A program made the position numbers and the translations under genes. Of a stretch of DNA of 57,795 nucleotides, positions 9,540 to 18,273 are shown piece after piece (the stretch's first letter is position 1; the number at the start of each line of letters is the position of its first letter). Under the pieces are notes generated by a model, which ran no database searches, had not been told where the DNA came from, and saw nothing but the letters and a program-made list of their open reading frames with translations. This stretch comes from Clostridiales bacterium UBA7001 (GTDB lineage: Bacteria; Bacillota; Clostridia; TANB77; CAG-508), in contig DJXP01000045.1 in NCBI GenBank assembly GCA_002449785.1, positions 1 through 57,795 on the forward strand. Direction: 5' to 3'.

Positions 9540-11129
9540 TTAACTATAAATCATATAATCTATTTCAGGAAAAATATCGTCTTTTTCAAATACATCTAAT
9601 AAAAATTTTGGATCTATTTTATCTTTTTTTATCTGATGATACAACTTAGTAAATCTACCTATATGATCTTTAATCGCTTTATGAGCATATTCAACCATTG
9701 TTCCATTAGTTATTATAAATAGCCAATCACTACTTTGAGCAAGTAAAAGCTCCCTTGCACATTGATTTAATGCTTGTCTTCTTAAAGTATCTCCTTCATT
9801 AGGATAGCTATTAGCAAGCTCACACATTCTATCTCCTGCTTTATGTAAATGTCTATGAGCATAATCATTTGTTTGATTAAGCCATACTTCACTATAACCA
9901 TTGGCTCCCCAACTTGAACGGCATGGAGTAGAAACTTGCATATTAGGAAATTTATCTATATATTCTCCAGGTGTAATTAATTCGAAATTACATTCATCAT
10001 AATATATTTTTTTAAATAAAATATATAACCAATATGGACCTTCATACCACCAATGTCCATATAATTCAGCATCATATGGACAATTAATTATAGGAGGAAC
10101 ATCCATATAACTTGATAAATGTTCTATTTGAGCTTTTCTACAATCCATAAAGTGACCAGCTTGTCTTTCAGCAGAGTCTTTTGCCCACTGAACATCATAA
10201 TAATCTTTTGGACAATCTTTTCCAGTTATTCTATAATATTTGATTCCAGTATTAACTCTTGCACCATTATGTGCTATGTATGGTTTTATATATTCATAGT
10301 CTTCGTCATACCCTATATCTCTATAAAATTCTCTGTAATTAAAATCACCAGGATACCCATTTATAGAACTCCACACCTGTCTAGATGATTCTAAATCTCT
10401 TGCAAATGCAACAAGTCCACCATGAGATACTATAGGTGCATAAGTACCATATATTGGTGTTGGATCTGCATATAATACACCATGTGTTTCAACCATAGCA
10501 TATTCTATTCCAAATTCCTTTAAATATTTATCTGCTTCTGGTATATATCCACATTCAGGAAGCCAAATTCCTCTAGGTTTTCTGCCAAAAAACTTCTCAT
10601 AAGTTTGTACTCCAACAGCGATTTGAGCTCTTACAGTTTTTTCATTTACATATAATATAGGAAAATAGCCATGTGTAGCTCCACATGTTATTATTTCCAA
10701 ATATCCTGCATCTTGGAAATGTTTAAAAGCATTTATTAAATTACATTTATAAACATCTCTAAATACATGTAAATCATTAGAATACCTATCTAAATAATAT
10801 TTTGATAAATTATTTACTCTGTCATTATAAACAGTTCTTTTAACCTCTTTTTCACAAAGCTCTATATGCTTTTCTAAATATTTTATGTATCTTTCTTGTA
10901 ATAATTTATTATCTAACATATTTAAAAGTGGAGGTGTCATTGTCATTGTTATTCTAAAATTAACATGTTCATCTTCTAATTTTTTATAATTTAAAAGTAA
11001 TGGAATATAACATTCAGATATAGCTTCATATAGCCATTCTTCTTCTAAATAATCTTCACTTTCAGGATGATGTATGTATGGAAGATGAGCATGTAAAACA
11101 AAATTAACATATCCTTTTACATTTTTCAT
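9540..11129 (-). CDS. GH57 1,4-alpha-glucan branching enzyme (AmyC/DUF1957 type)
   Basis: A glycoside hydrolase family 57 protein of 529 residues, predicted to create alpha-1,6 branches in glycogen-like glucan. The opening VLHAHLPYIHHPE is the family's first conserved block. The likely nucleophile glutamate lies in GIWLPECGYIPEAD, and the acid/base aspartate in CPYDAELYGHWWYEGP. The C-terminal DUF1957-type helical domain contains SSDWLFIITNG. The frame opens at a TTG at 11147, but the SD site AAAGGA lies inside that extension, so I used the ATG at 11129. It sits beside a DUF4912 gene and a GT4 synthase-like gene, which supports a role in storage-glucan assembly. Confidence 0.92.
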   Translation of the reverse strand: MKNVKGYVNFVLHAHLPYIHHPESEDYLEEEWLYEAISECYIPLLLNYKKLEDEHVNFRITMTMTPPLLNMLDNKLLQERYIKYLEKHIELCEKEVKRTVYNDRVNNLSKYYLDRYSNDLHVFRDVYKCNLINAFKHFQDAGYLEIITCGATHGYFPILYVNEKTVRAQIAVGVQTYEKFFGRKPRGIWLPECGYIPEADKYLKEFGIEYAMVETHGVLYADPTPIYGTYAPIVSHGGLVAFARDLESSRQVWSSINGYPGDFNYREFYRDIGYDEDYEYIKPYIAHNGARVNTGIKYYRITGKDCPKDYYDVQWAKDSAERQAGHFMDCRKAQIEHLSSYMDVPPIINCPYDAELYGHWWYEGPYWLYILFKKIYYDECNFELITPGEYIDKFPNMQVSTPCRSSWGANGYSEVWLNQTNDYAHRHLHKAGDRMCELANSYPNEGDTLRRQALNQCARELLLAQSSDWLFIITNGTMVEYAHKAIKDHIGRFTKLYHQIKKDKIDPKFLLDVFEKDDIFPEIDYMIYS

Positions 11130-11178
11130 TCGAATAGTTCCTTTCAATTGATTAATAACATTAATCTAAAAACTAATA

Positions 11179-12087
11179 TTATTTAAATGATGAACTTGTA
11201 ATCTTTGAAGAAGGATTTGCCATATCAAATCTTCCATCAGTAAGTTCTTCTTTATAGTGTGTTTTATAAAATTCTTCCACATCATAATTCTGTCCGAATA
11301 CATTTCTTAAATCTCTTAAATCTTTAAGAGATTCTTCATTCGTTTTTATATTTCTAAACAAAATATAATCTGGTAATGTTTCTAATAATACATGATCATT
11401 TGGTGCTTCCATCATATTTGAGAAAGCAAAAGGTAAATAATCTGATTGTAAAATAATATTTTCTTCATTAAATGTATTTTGGTTAACTATTACAGGTTCA
11501 TCTATAAATTTTCTACCTAATTGAATAATATATTTTGTTTTAGGATCATCAATGTCAATATACCAACTATTTGCATAATCATTTATTGGAATTTCTCTAA
11601 CATATTGTTTATCTTCATTATATAATAGTAATACAGGATATGTTTTACTAAAAAAATCGTTTCCAAAAGTATCTATATATTTTTGGCGATCAGCATCTGC
11701 AATATCCCAATATACAAATAATTTTTTTGGAGTTTGGGCCAATACTTTTACAATAGTCTCATTATATCTATAAGGTAAATCATAATATTCAAGCATATAT
11801 TTTGGAACATCTGCCACTTTTTTTACTAATGTACTTTTTGTTTCTTTATTATTTTTACTTTCTTTTTTTGTATCAAGTTCTTCTTTAGCTTCTTCTTGCA
11901 TTGCTATTATTTTAGAAAGAAAACTTTTTATTTTTTCAATTACAACATTTTCATTCGGAGCTATCTCTTCAACATTTTTTTTGCTTTTTTGTACATTAGA
12001 TTGACTTTTTTCACTACTTTCCACTTGTATTTTACTTGTTAATTCATTATTAAGATTTTCTTTTTCAAGTTCTTCATTCTTTGGCAT
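11179..12087 (-). CDS. DUF4912 domain protein
   Basis: A 302-residue soluble protein. The first 115 residues are charged, low-complexity and Lys/Glu-rich. A DUF4912-type domain follows at about 120-240, marked by KLFVYWDIADADRQKY, NSWYIDIDD and YIIQLGRKF. DUF4912 proteins often sit next to GH57 branching enzymes and resemble a carbohydrate-binding, CBM48-like fold; the true role is not established. Here it directly precedes the GH57 gene, with a 49-base gap, and is divergent from the GT4 gene. An AAGGAGG upstream of the ATG supports the start. I infer a glucan-binding or scaffolding role. Confidence 0.85.
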   Translation of the reverse strand: MPKNEELEKENLNNELTSKIQVESSEKSQSNVQKSKKNVEEIAPNENVVIEKIKSFLSKIIAMQEEAKEELDTKKESKNNKETKSTLVKKVADVPKYMLEYYDLPYRYNETIVKVLAQTPKKLFVYWDIADADRQKYIDTFGNDFFSKTYPVLLLYNEDKQYVREIPINDYANSWYIDIDDPKTKYIIQLGRKFIDEPVIVNQNTFNEENIILQSDYLPFAFSNMMEAPNDHVLLETLPDYILFRNIKTNEESLKDLRDLRNVFGQNYDVEEFYKTHYKEELTDGRFDMANPSSKITSSSFK

Positions 12088-12452
12088 TTTCCTATATTTC
12101 CTCCTTAGTATTTTTATATTATTCTATTCTTTATAAATATACTACTCCAATAGTATATTTATTATATATTTAATATTTTAAAACTGCAAGCATATTTTTA
12201 AAAAAACTAACATTTTATTTTTTGTAACATTTGTTACTAAAATGTTACAATTTTTTAAAGTTTTTTTTGCTTAAATGTGTTTACATTTACATTTTTTTTA
12301 TATAAAATATAGGAAGAAATTGTAAATAATTGTAAAAAAACAAGCCCATACTATAGTTACAGAGGATTTTTTAAAATAAAGATGGACTTGACAAAAAATT
12401 ATAAAAATTTTTATACAAAAGATATTTATTTTGAAAGGAGTACTTTATTAAA
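12088..12452. promoter_or_regulatory. Divergent control region of the glucan genes with two perfect inverted repeats
   Basis: This 365-base gap contains no credible ORF. Two inverted repeats stand out. One is AAATATACTA/TAGTATATTT (12135-12144 with 12151-12160), whose six-base loop reads TTGGAG on minus. The other is TGTAACATTT/AAATGTTACA (12223-12232 with 12240-12249), with a third GTTAC in the loop and T-tracts on the plus side. They could be operators for a shared regulator, or RNA hairpins in the DUF4912 leader. Confidence 0.55.
12388..12416 (+). promoter_or_regulatory. Sigma-A type promoter of the GT4 glycosyltransferase
   Basis: TTGACA at 12388-12393 is followed after 17 bases by TTATAC at 12411-12416. 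The start codon is 36 bases further on, with AAAGGAG in between. Confidence 0.65.
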
Positions 12453-13745
12453 ATGAAAATTTTAATGCTATCATGGGAATATCCACCTAGAGTTGTTGGA
12501 GGAATATCAAGAGTTGTTCACGATTTATCACACAAATTAGTAAATAGTGGGCATGATGTTACTGTCGTAACTTATAAGGACGGAAATGTTCCGTACTTTG
12601 AAGATGATGATGGAGTTCAAGTATATAGAGTAGATAATTTCATGATTGCGCCTAACAATTTCATAGATTGGATTATGCAATTAAATTTCAATATGATTGC
12701 AAAAGCTGGTGAAATTATAAATGAAAAAGGAAACTTTGATGTTATTCATGCACATGATTGGCTTACAGCATATGCTGGTAAGACTTTAAAACATGCTTAT
12801 AATACACCTTTAGTATCTACAATTCATGCTACTGAAGCTGGAAGAAATAGCGGTATTAAAGGTGAAATGCAAAAATATATAAATGATACTGAGTGGATGT
12901 TAACATATGAATCTTCTGAAGTAATTGTCAATAGCCATTATATGAAGAATGAGCTTCAAAGATTATTTGGATTACCTTATGAAAAAATTAATGTGGTTCC
13001 TAATGGTGTAAATTTAACATTATTTAATGGTGTTGAAAGAGATTACGATTTTAGAAGAAGATTCGCAATGGATAATGAAAAAATTATTCTATTTATGGGA
13101 AGACTTGTTTATGAAAAAGGAATTGGTACTCTAATTTCTGCAATGCCTAAAATTTTGAATAATTATCATGATGCAAAATTAATTATAGCCGGTAAAGGCG
13201 GAATGATAGATGAATTAAGAGCTCAAGTAAATTACTTAGGTCTTGGAAATAAAGTTTATTTTACTGGATATTTAGGATCAAAAGATGTTCAAAAAATGTA
13301 TAAATGTGCTGATGTCGCAGTATTTCCTAGTACTTATGAACCATTTGGAATAGTTGCTCTTGAAGGAATGTTATCTGGTACTCCTGTTGTAGTTTCAGAT
13401 GTTGGTGGTTTAAATGAAATAGTTGAACATGGTGTAAATGGTATGAAAAGTTATGCAGGAAATGCAAATTCTCTTGCAGATTCAATTCTTAGCTTACTAT
13501 TTAATCCAGATCTATGTGAAAAAGTTACAAAAAATGCAAAAGAAAAAGTAAAAGCAGAATATAATTGGACAAAGATAACTGATGAAACGCATTTTACATA
13601 TGAAAAAGCTATAGCTGAAACAATGGCTAATCGTCAAGCAAAACAAATTGCTCAAGAAGAAGCAAAACAAGATATAAAAAGGACAAATGAAATTGCTAAT
13701 TTACTTTCATTCAAAAAAGCACGTCAAGCATTTGCAGCACAATAG
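12453..13745 (+). CDS. GT4-family glycosyltransferase (glycogen synthase-like)
   Basis: A GT-B fold retaining glycosyltransferase of 430 residues. The N-terminal MKILMLSWEYPPRVVGGIS with its GG loop, the HAHDW motif near 100, VPNGVN near 185, the phosphate-binding MGRLVYEKG near 215 and the EPFGIVALEGM (EX7E) block near 295 are all present. In archaea and many Firmicutes this subgroup is annotated as glycogen/starch synthase or alpha-glucan GT4. It is the only plus-strand gene of the glucan group and faces the DUF4912-GH57 pair, so I infer alpha-1,4-glucan elongation. No ADP-glucose pyrophosphorylase gene lies in the window, so the sugar donor is not indicated. Confidence 0.88.
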   Translation: MKILMLSWEYPPRVVGGISRVVHDLSHKLVNSGHDVTVVTYKDGNVPYFEDDDGVQVYRVDNFMIAPNNFIDWIMQLNFNMIAKAGEIINEKGNFDVIHAHDWLTAYAGKTLKHAYNTPLVSTIHATEAGRNSGIKGEMQKYINDTEWMLTYESSEVIVNSHYMKNELQRLFGLPYEKINVVPNGVNLTLFNGVERDYDFRRRFAMDNEKIILFMGRLVYEKGIGTLISAMPKILNNYHDAKLIIAGKGGMIDELRAQVNYLGLGNKVYFTGYLGSKDVQKMYKCADVAVFPSTYEPFGIVALEGMLSGTPVVVSDVGGLNEIVEHGVNGMKSYAGNANSLADSILSLLFNPDLCEKVTKNAKEKVKAEYNWTKITDETHFTYEKAIAETMANRQAKQIAQEEAKQDIKRTNEIANLLSFKKARQAFAAQ

Positions 13746-13760
13746 TCTATATAAAAAAAT

Positions 13761-13795
13761 AAGAATGTCTTTATACAAGACATTCTTTTGTTTTG
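13761..13795. terminator. Bidirectional terminator between the GT4 and TraX-like genes
   Basis: AAGAATGTCT (13761-13770) pairs with AGACATTCTT (13778-13787). A T-rich stretch follows on plus (TTGTTTTG) and an A-rich stretch precedes it, so it can serve both converging genes. Confidence 0.8.
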
Positions 13796-13805
13796 TCAAA
13801 TAATC

Positions 13806-14477
13806 CTAAATTACTAAGCTTATTAAGTAAATAATTATCATATGTAATGGATAAAATATATAATAAAAATATTTCAGTTTCTTTCCCTCTTTCCCATTAT
13901 ATATCATCATAATAAATGTAGAGCTCCAAGAAAATAATATGCATAAAATAATTTCTACTCCAAAATTAAAGCTTTTAATTCTTGAATAATAATAAAATAT
14001 TAATAATAATAAATACGAAAATGGAATAAACAATTTATTATTTTTTAATAAATACAATAAGATAACAGTAGTTACACCATACCATCCATAATCAACTTTT
14101 AAAATCTTTCCCATCCAAATTAATAATATAATTATTGGTATAGAAATATATTTTCTTTTTTCTTTATCGTACACTGTAATAGCTATTAGTCCCAATAATA
14201 GAGTAAACATTACATTTAGCATTTTCCATTCACCAACTAATGTCCTAAATAGCATAAATGGAATTTGAGAAATAATAGCAAATATTATCATTCGATAGTA
14301 GTATTTTTTTAAATCTTTTGTATGTACATATCCTTCTGTTAATAAAAATGCATATAATGGAAATGCTAATCTTCCAAAATAATTTGTTAAAATCCCCTCT
14401 GTTTCAGGTATAGCATATTTAATATGGTCTAAAACCATTGTTACACATGCAATTATTTTTATAATAAATACTGTCAT
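13806..14477 (-). CDS. TraX-family integral membrane protein
   Basis: A polytopic membrane protein of about 223 residues with roughly eight hydrophobic segments. The opening IIACVTMVLDHIKYAIP, the NYFGRLAFPLYAFLLTEGY block and the RMIIFAIISQIPFMLF block are typical of the TraX family. The founder acetylates F-pilin, but most family members in Firmicutes are chromosomal and of unknown substrate. The frame opens at a TTG at 14516 inside the end of yqeY; the GGAG before the ATG at 14477 makes that the better start. It lies just downstream of the yqeY-like gene. Confidence 0.85.
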   Translation of the reverse strand: MTVFIIKIIACVTMVLDHIKYAIPETEGILTNYFGRLAFPLYAFLLTEGYVHTKDLKKYYYRMIIFAIISQIPFMLFRTLVGEWKMLNVMFTLLLGLIAITVYDKEKRKYISIPIIILLIWMGKILKVDYGWYGVTTVILLYLLKNNKLFIPFSYLLLLIFYYYSRIKSFNFGVEIILCILFSWSSTFIMMIYNGKEGKKLKYFYYIFYPLHMIIIYLISLVI

Positions 14478-14509
14478 ATAATTCTCCATTATTAACTGAA
14501 TAGTTAATT

Positions 14510-14953
14510 TTAGCAATTTAATAATTCTTTTACTATTTCATTTATAGTTCTTCCATCAGCACCTGCACCTATTTCTGCTTTAGCTTCTTTCATAACATTT
14601 CCCATATCTTTAATTGATGTAGCCCCTAGTTTATCTATTATTTTTGTTAAAATATCTTTTAGTTCTTCTCTTGACAATTGTTTTGGAAGATATTTTTGAA
14701 GTATTTCAATTTCCTTATTAGTTTGTTCAACTAAATCATTTCTCCCACCTTTTACAAAATCATTCAATGCATCTTTTTTGGTTTTTACTTCTTTTGCTAT
14801 AATTTCAATTATTTTATTGTCATCTACTTCAATTCCCTTATCTTTTTCAATTTGAAGTATAGCAGCTCTTACCATTTGAACTGTATTTTTCTTTATTTCA
14901 TCTTTATTTCTCATTGCATCTTTCAATTCATTCATTAAATCATCTTTTAACAT
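14510..14953 (-). CDS. GatB/YqeY domain protein
   Basis: A 147-residue helical cytoplasmic protein of the YqeY type. The opening LKDDLMNELKDAMRNKDEIK, the KYLPKQLSREEL block and the C-terminal GADGRTINEIVKELL are family hallmarks. The domain resembles the tail of the tRNA-dependent amidotransferase GatB, which binds tRNA, but free-standing YqeY proteins have no firm function. GGAG precedes the ATG at good spacing. The YtxC-like gene ends 22 bases upstream, consistent with one transcript. Confidence 0.92.
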   Translation of the reverse strand: MLKDDLMNELKDAMRNKDEIKKNTVQMVRAAILQIEKDKGIEVDDNKIIEIIAKEVKTKKDALNDFVKGGRNDLVEQTNKEIEILQKYLPKQLSREELKDILTKIIDKLGATSIKDMGNVMKEAKAEIGAGADGRTINEIVKELLNC

Positions 14954-14975
14954 CTCTTACCACTCCTACTAAATT

Positions 14976-15470
14976 TTAAAATGTAATTAAATCTAAATAA
15001 CTAAAAACCGATACTTCTACAATTCTTTCTAATAATTCTCTATATTGTTTTAATCTGAAATTAACAAAACCTTCTATAATTATTTTTTTATTTTCTAACA
15101 AATAACTTTTTATTAATTCTTTTAACAATTTCCTTTTATATCCTATTTTATTTTCTGGTAATTCAAGCACTTTTTTAGTTATTTCAAAAATATAGTTTTT
15201 CTCTAAGATTCCTAAATAAAAATAATTTTTTTCAATATATTTCTCTATTATTTTTTCTTCGTAAAATTTTTCTATTAATTCTTTTAAAGCATTACTTATA
15301 TTATCATAAAATTCATTTGTGTTTTCCTTTTCTAAATAATGAACTATTAAATTATCATATGTTTTAAATCTATAGTTTGAAATACATATATTAGAATTTA
15401 TTTTTTCTATTCTATCAATCAAAAAAATAATTTTATCTTCACTTATTGTTTTTATACAAACAGTTTTCAC
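14976..15470 (-). CDS. YtxC-like sporulation protein, shortened at the C-terminus
   Basis: A 164-residue protein with a GTG start after GGGGAG. The stretch IIIEGFVNFRLKQYRELLE matches the most conserved block of the putative sporulation protein YtxC, which is typically near 280 residues. Here the protein stops about 20 residues after that block, so the usual C-terminal part is absent. The next codons run directly into the yqeY leader. This could be a truncation or a short lineage-specific form. The function of YtxC itself is unknown beyond association with spore formers. Confidence 0.65.
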   Translation of the reverse strand: MKTVCIKTISEDKIIFLIDRIEKINSNICISNYRFKTYDNLIVHYLEKENTNEFYDNISNALKELIEKFYEEKIIEKYIEKNYFYLGILEKNYIFEITKKVLELPENKIGYKRKLLKELIKSYLLENKKIIIEGFVNFRLKQYRELLERIVEVSVFSYLDLITF

Positions 15471-15552
15471 TCCAGCTCCCCTTGAAAAAATATATTATAT
15501 AATATTCATATTTTTCCACTAGTGTGTTTGTATTATTCTCAATTACTATATT

Positions 15553-16041
15553 TTACTTTGCGCTATTTATAAAGTTTACTGTTGTAACAGAAGGCTCAAT
15601 TTCAACTAACATTATTGTATACCATGTATTTCCTAATGTACCCATATATATATCATCTTTATATGTATAGTTTATTGTTGCTTCTGTTTTTGATGAATTA
15701 TATGTTATGCTATCCACTGAATGAATATATTCTTTTGAATCATCTTCATATACAGCTATTACAGCCAACTTTTTTTCCTTAAAATATTCTTCATTATATT
15801 GTTCTGAAAAATTCACTTTTTTATACTTATTAGTTTCTAAATTTTCACCAATCCCAATTTTTTTTGTCAAGTCATCTAATTCTTTCTTACTTGATATTAA
15901 AACTCCATCTGTTCCAACATTTGACCTTCCAATTGTATAATTAAGATTAGGTTTTCTGTTAATTATTACTAATATGATAGCTATAATTGCAATTATTATT
16001 ACTCCTATTATAATTATTTTTTTTGAATTATCTGTTTCCAT
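15553..16041 (-). CDS. Membrane-anchored PrcB-like domain protein
   Basis: A 162-residue protein. Residues 8-28 form one strongly hydrophobic anchor (IIIIGVIIIAIIAIILVII); the rest would be extracellular. The outer part has the beta-rich pattern of PrcB/DUF4352-like domains, with KKLAVIAVYEDDSKEY and a SVDSITYNSSK turn. I cannot assign a function. An AAGGAAAG lies before the ATG. It sits upstream of the YtxC-like gene and downstream of gpr on the same strand, so it may be expressed with sporulation genes, but the gaps allow separate control. Confidence 0.6.
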   Translation of the reverse strand: METDNSKKIIIIGVIIIAIIAIILVIINRKPNLNYTIGRSNVGTDGVLISSKKELDDLTKKIGIGENLETNKYKKVNFSEQYNEEYFKEKKLAVIAVYEDDSKEYIHSVDSITYNSSKTEATINYTYKDDIYMGTLGNTWYTIMLVEIEPSVTTVNFINSAK

Positions 16042-16150
16042 TTTTTCTTTCCTTTCTTATATTATTCTTTATACTAATTTAATAAAATCATACATTAAAA
16101 TTTATTATATTTCAATAGTTAAATTATAAGTATTTATAATATTATAATTT

Positions 16151-17029
16151 TTATAAACTTATATTTATTCCTTCTGAAACAATATTTGACATACTGTCTA
16201 TTAAAGAATCAATTTCTTTTGGTGTTACAATAAAATTAAAATTATTTAGCTTCATTTTATTAACAATTTCATTTTCTTCAATAGTTATATTACATACATT
16301 TAATGTATCTATAACAATTGTTGCCGCATCTAATACTGTAGGAATTCCAATTGCTATTACAGGAATTCCTAATGTTTCTTTAGATAATTCTTCTTGTCTA
16401 TTTCCAACACCTCCACCAGGCACAATTCCAGTATCTGAAATTTGTATTGATTTATTTATTCTTTCAATATTTTTAGAGCATAAACTATCAATTGCTAATA
16501 TTAATTTGGGTTTTATATTACTAACTATTCCTTTTACAATTTCCACAGTTTCAATACCTGTAGTTCCTAATACTCCAGGTGTTATTGCACTCACACTTCT
16601 AATATTTTTATCAATTGCATTTGGCAAATATATTTTTATATGTCTCGTAATTTCTGTATTTTCTACCACTTTAGCACCTAATGAATCTGGTGTAGAATAT
16701 AAATTCCCAAGTCCTACAATTAGTATTTCATCATTTTTTTTGGCATGTTTATCTATTATTTTTCTTAATTCATTAGAAAATAAATTAATTATTTGTTCGG
16801 ATTTTTCTTCTTTAATATTATCTATTTTTTTCGTATCTATTGTTATATAATTTCCTTTTTTTCTTTGTAATGCTCTTTCTCCTTCCTCATTTGTTATTTC
16901 TACTCGTGTAATTATTATATCATCTATTATTTCTTTATTACATTCAACACCATTTATTTCATCTTCGATTTTATTAGCATTTTTATATAAATCTCTTCTT
17001 TCAATAGCCATATCAGTTCTAAAATCCAT
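16151..17029 (-). CDS. gpr: GPR endopeptidase, germination protease
   Basis: Degrades small acid-soluble spore proteins at germination and releases amino acids for outgrowth. The 292-residue protein begins with MDFRTDMAIERRD, resembling the RTDLAxE cleavage context where GPR is self-processed in the forespore. The core blocks EILIVGLGN, SLGAKVVENTEITRH, LILAIDSLCSKNIERI and PGGGVGNRQEELSKETLG are well conserved. The gene has a GAGGTG before its ATG. Expression under a forespore sigma factor is expected from the family, but I could not identify the promoter by eye. Confidence 0.95.
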   Translation of the reverse strand: MDFRTDMAIERRDLYKNANKIEDEINGVECNKEIIDDIIITRVEITNEEGERALQRKKGNYITIDTKKIDNIKEEKSEQIINLFSNELRKIIDKHAKKNDEILIVGLGNLYSTPDSLGAKVVENTEITRHIKIYLPNAIDKNIRSVSAITPGVLGTTGIETVEIVKGIVSNIKPKLILAIDSLCSKNIERINKSIQISDTGIVPGGGVGNRQEELSKETLGIPVIAIGIPTVLDAATIVIDTLNVCNITIEENEIVNKMKLNNFNFIVTPKEIDSLIDSMSNIVSEGINISL

Positions 17030-17093
17030 CTTCTTTCACCTCAACAAATCTTTTCTTATCTTTATTTTACCAATTACAATTTTTTTTATTCAA

Positions 17094-17132
17094 AAAAAAT
17101 TGCTATAACTTAGAAAAGTCTAAATTATAGCA
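17094..17132 (-). terminator. Rho-independent terminator after yebC
   Basis: TGCTATAACTTAGA (17101-17114) pairs with TCTAAATTATAGCA (17119-17132) with one mismatch. On minus it is followed by AATTTTTTTTG. Confidence 0.85.
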
Positions 17133-17173
17133 TATTATTTAAAATTAATATTTACTTACAATTTATTTATACA

Positions 17174-17899
17174 TTATTCTTCCCAGTTATGGAACACTTC
17201 TAGTACATCATCTAAATCATCTAAACTATCTATTAAACGCTCCATTTTCTCAGCACCTTTTTCATCTAATGTCACATATGTACTTGGAACCATCTGAACT
17301 CCAGCTTCTAGAAAAGTTAATCCATTTTTAGATAATTCTTCAGTAACTTCTGTAAAATCATTTGGTGCAGTTGTTATTTGATATACTTCTTCTTCTGCGG
17401 AAAAATCCTCAGCTCCTGCTTCTATTGCAATCATCATTAATTCATCTTCCGTTTGAGTACATCCTTCTTTCTCAATTACAATTACACCTTTTTTCTCAAA
17501 CATATATGAAACACATCCTGTTGTTCCTAAATTTCCTCCTGCTTTATCAAAAGCATGTCTAACATCAGCAGCTGTTCTATTTTTATTGTTTGTTGATGCA
17601 TTAACTATTACAGCAACTCCATTTGGTCCATATCCTTCATATGTAATTTCTTCATAATTTTCATTACTTCCTGCACCTGAAGCCTTTTTTATTGCATTAT
17701 TTATTGTATCATTTGGCATATTATTAGCCTTACATTTAGCTATTACATCTTTTAATTTCGAATTACCTGCTGGATCTGGTCCTCCTTGTTTTACAGCAAT
17801 TAATAGTTCTCTTCCAAGTTTTGTAAATATTTTTCCTCTAGCAGCATCTGCTTTTCCTTTTTTTGCTTGAATATTATGCCATTTGCTATGTCCTGACAT
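17174..17899 (-). CDS. yebC: YebC/PmpR family protein
   Basis: A 241-residue cytoplasmic protein of the YebC/TACO1 family. The N-terminus MSGHSKWHNIQAKKGKADAA is nearly invariant, followed by GREL, KANNMPNDTI, the EGYGPNGVAVIV block and RTAADVRHAFDKAGGNLG. Members have been described as DNA-binding regulators, and more recently as ribosome-associated factors that help translate proline-rich stretches. The frame extends nine codons upstream, but AAAGGAG stands eight bases before the ATG at 17899. A strong terminator follows. Confidence 0.95.
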   Translation of the reverse strand: MSGHSKWHNIQAKKGKADAARGKIFTKLGRELLIAVKQGGPDPAGNSKLKDVIAKCKANNMPNDTINNAIKKASGAGSNENYEEITYEGYGPNGVAVIVNASTNNKNRTAADVRHAFDKAGGNLGTTGCVSYMFEKKGVIVIEKEGCTQTEDELMMIAIEAGAEDFSAEEEVYQITTAPNDFTEVTEELSKNGLTFLEAGVQMVPSTYVTLDEKGAEKMERLIDSLDDLDDVLEVFHNWEE

Positions 17900-18000
17900 G
17901 TATATCTCTCCTTTCAACTTTATCATTTATAAAAAATTCTTTTATATTTTATCATACTTTACCTAATTTGTGTAGTTTTTTTGAAAATATTTCATTTTCA

Positions 18001-18252
18001 TCATGATTTATATATATCAGCTTTTAATATAACTTTATTAATAGTACTAATATCATCTAAAGGTATTTCCCATAAACTAGCCAATATAGATTTACCCTTA
18101 ATATATTCTTTTTTGGGCTCTCCTATAGTTTTATTTAATCTTTTTTCTAAATCAACCTTATTTGTGTAAATAGATAATATTTTTTTACTATATAATACAT
18201 TTATTGTTGTTTCAGTTTCAATTTTATTTGCTTCTTTATATAATTTTGCCAT
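18001..18252 (-). CDS. Small conserved protein of the Y-polymerase cassette
   Basis: An 83-residue protein, MAKLYKEANKIETETTINVL at its start. I recognise no named domain. A mixed alpha/beta pattern is likely, with VLYSKKILSIYTNK and a C-terminal STINKVILKADIY strand. I recall similar small proteins accompanying UvrX-like polymerases and YolD proteins in Firmicutes, which fits its place as the last gene of this run. A GTG four codons upstream is another possible start; GTGAG eight bases before the ATG favours 18252. It lies 21 bases after metA, so it is probably co-transcribed. Confidence 0.6.
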   Translation of the reverse strand: MAKLYKEANKIETETTINVLYSKKILSIYTNKVDLEKRLNKTIGEPKKEYIKGKSILASLWEIPLDDISTINKVILKADIYKS

Positions 18253-18273
18253 TAATTTTCTCACTTTCTAGTG

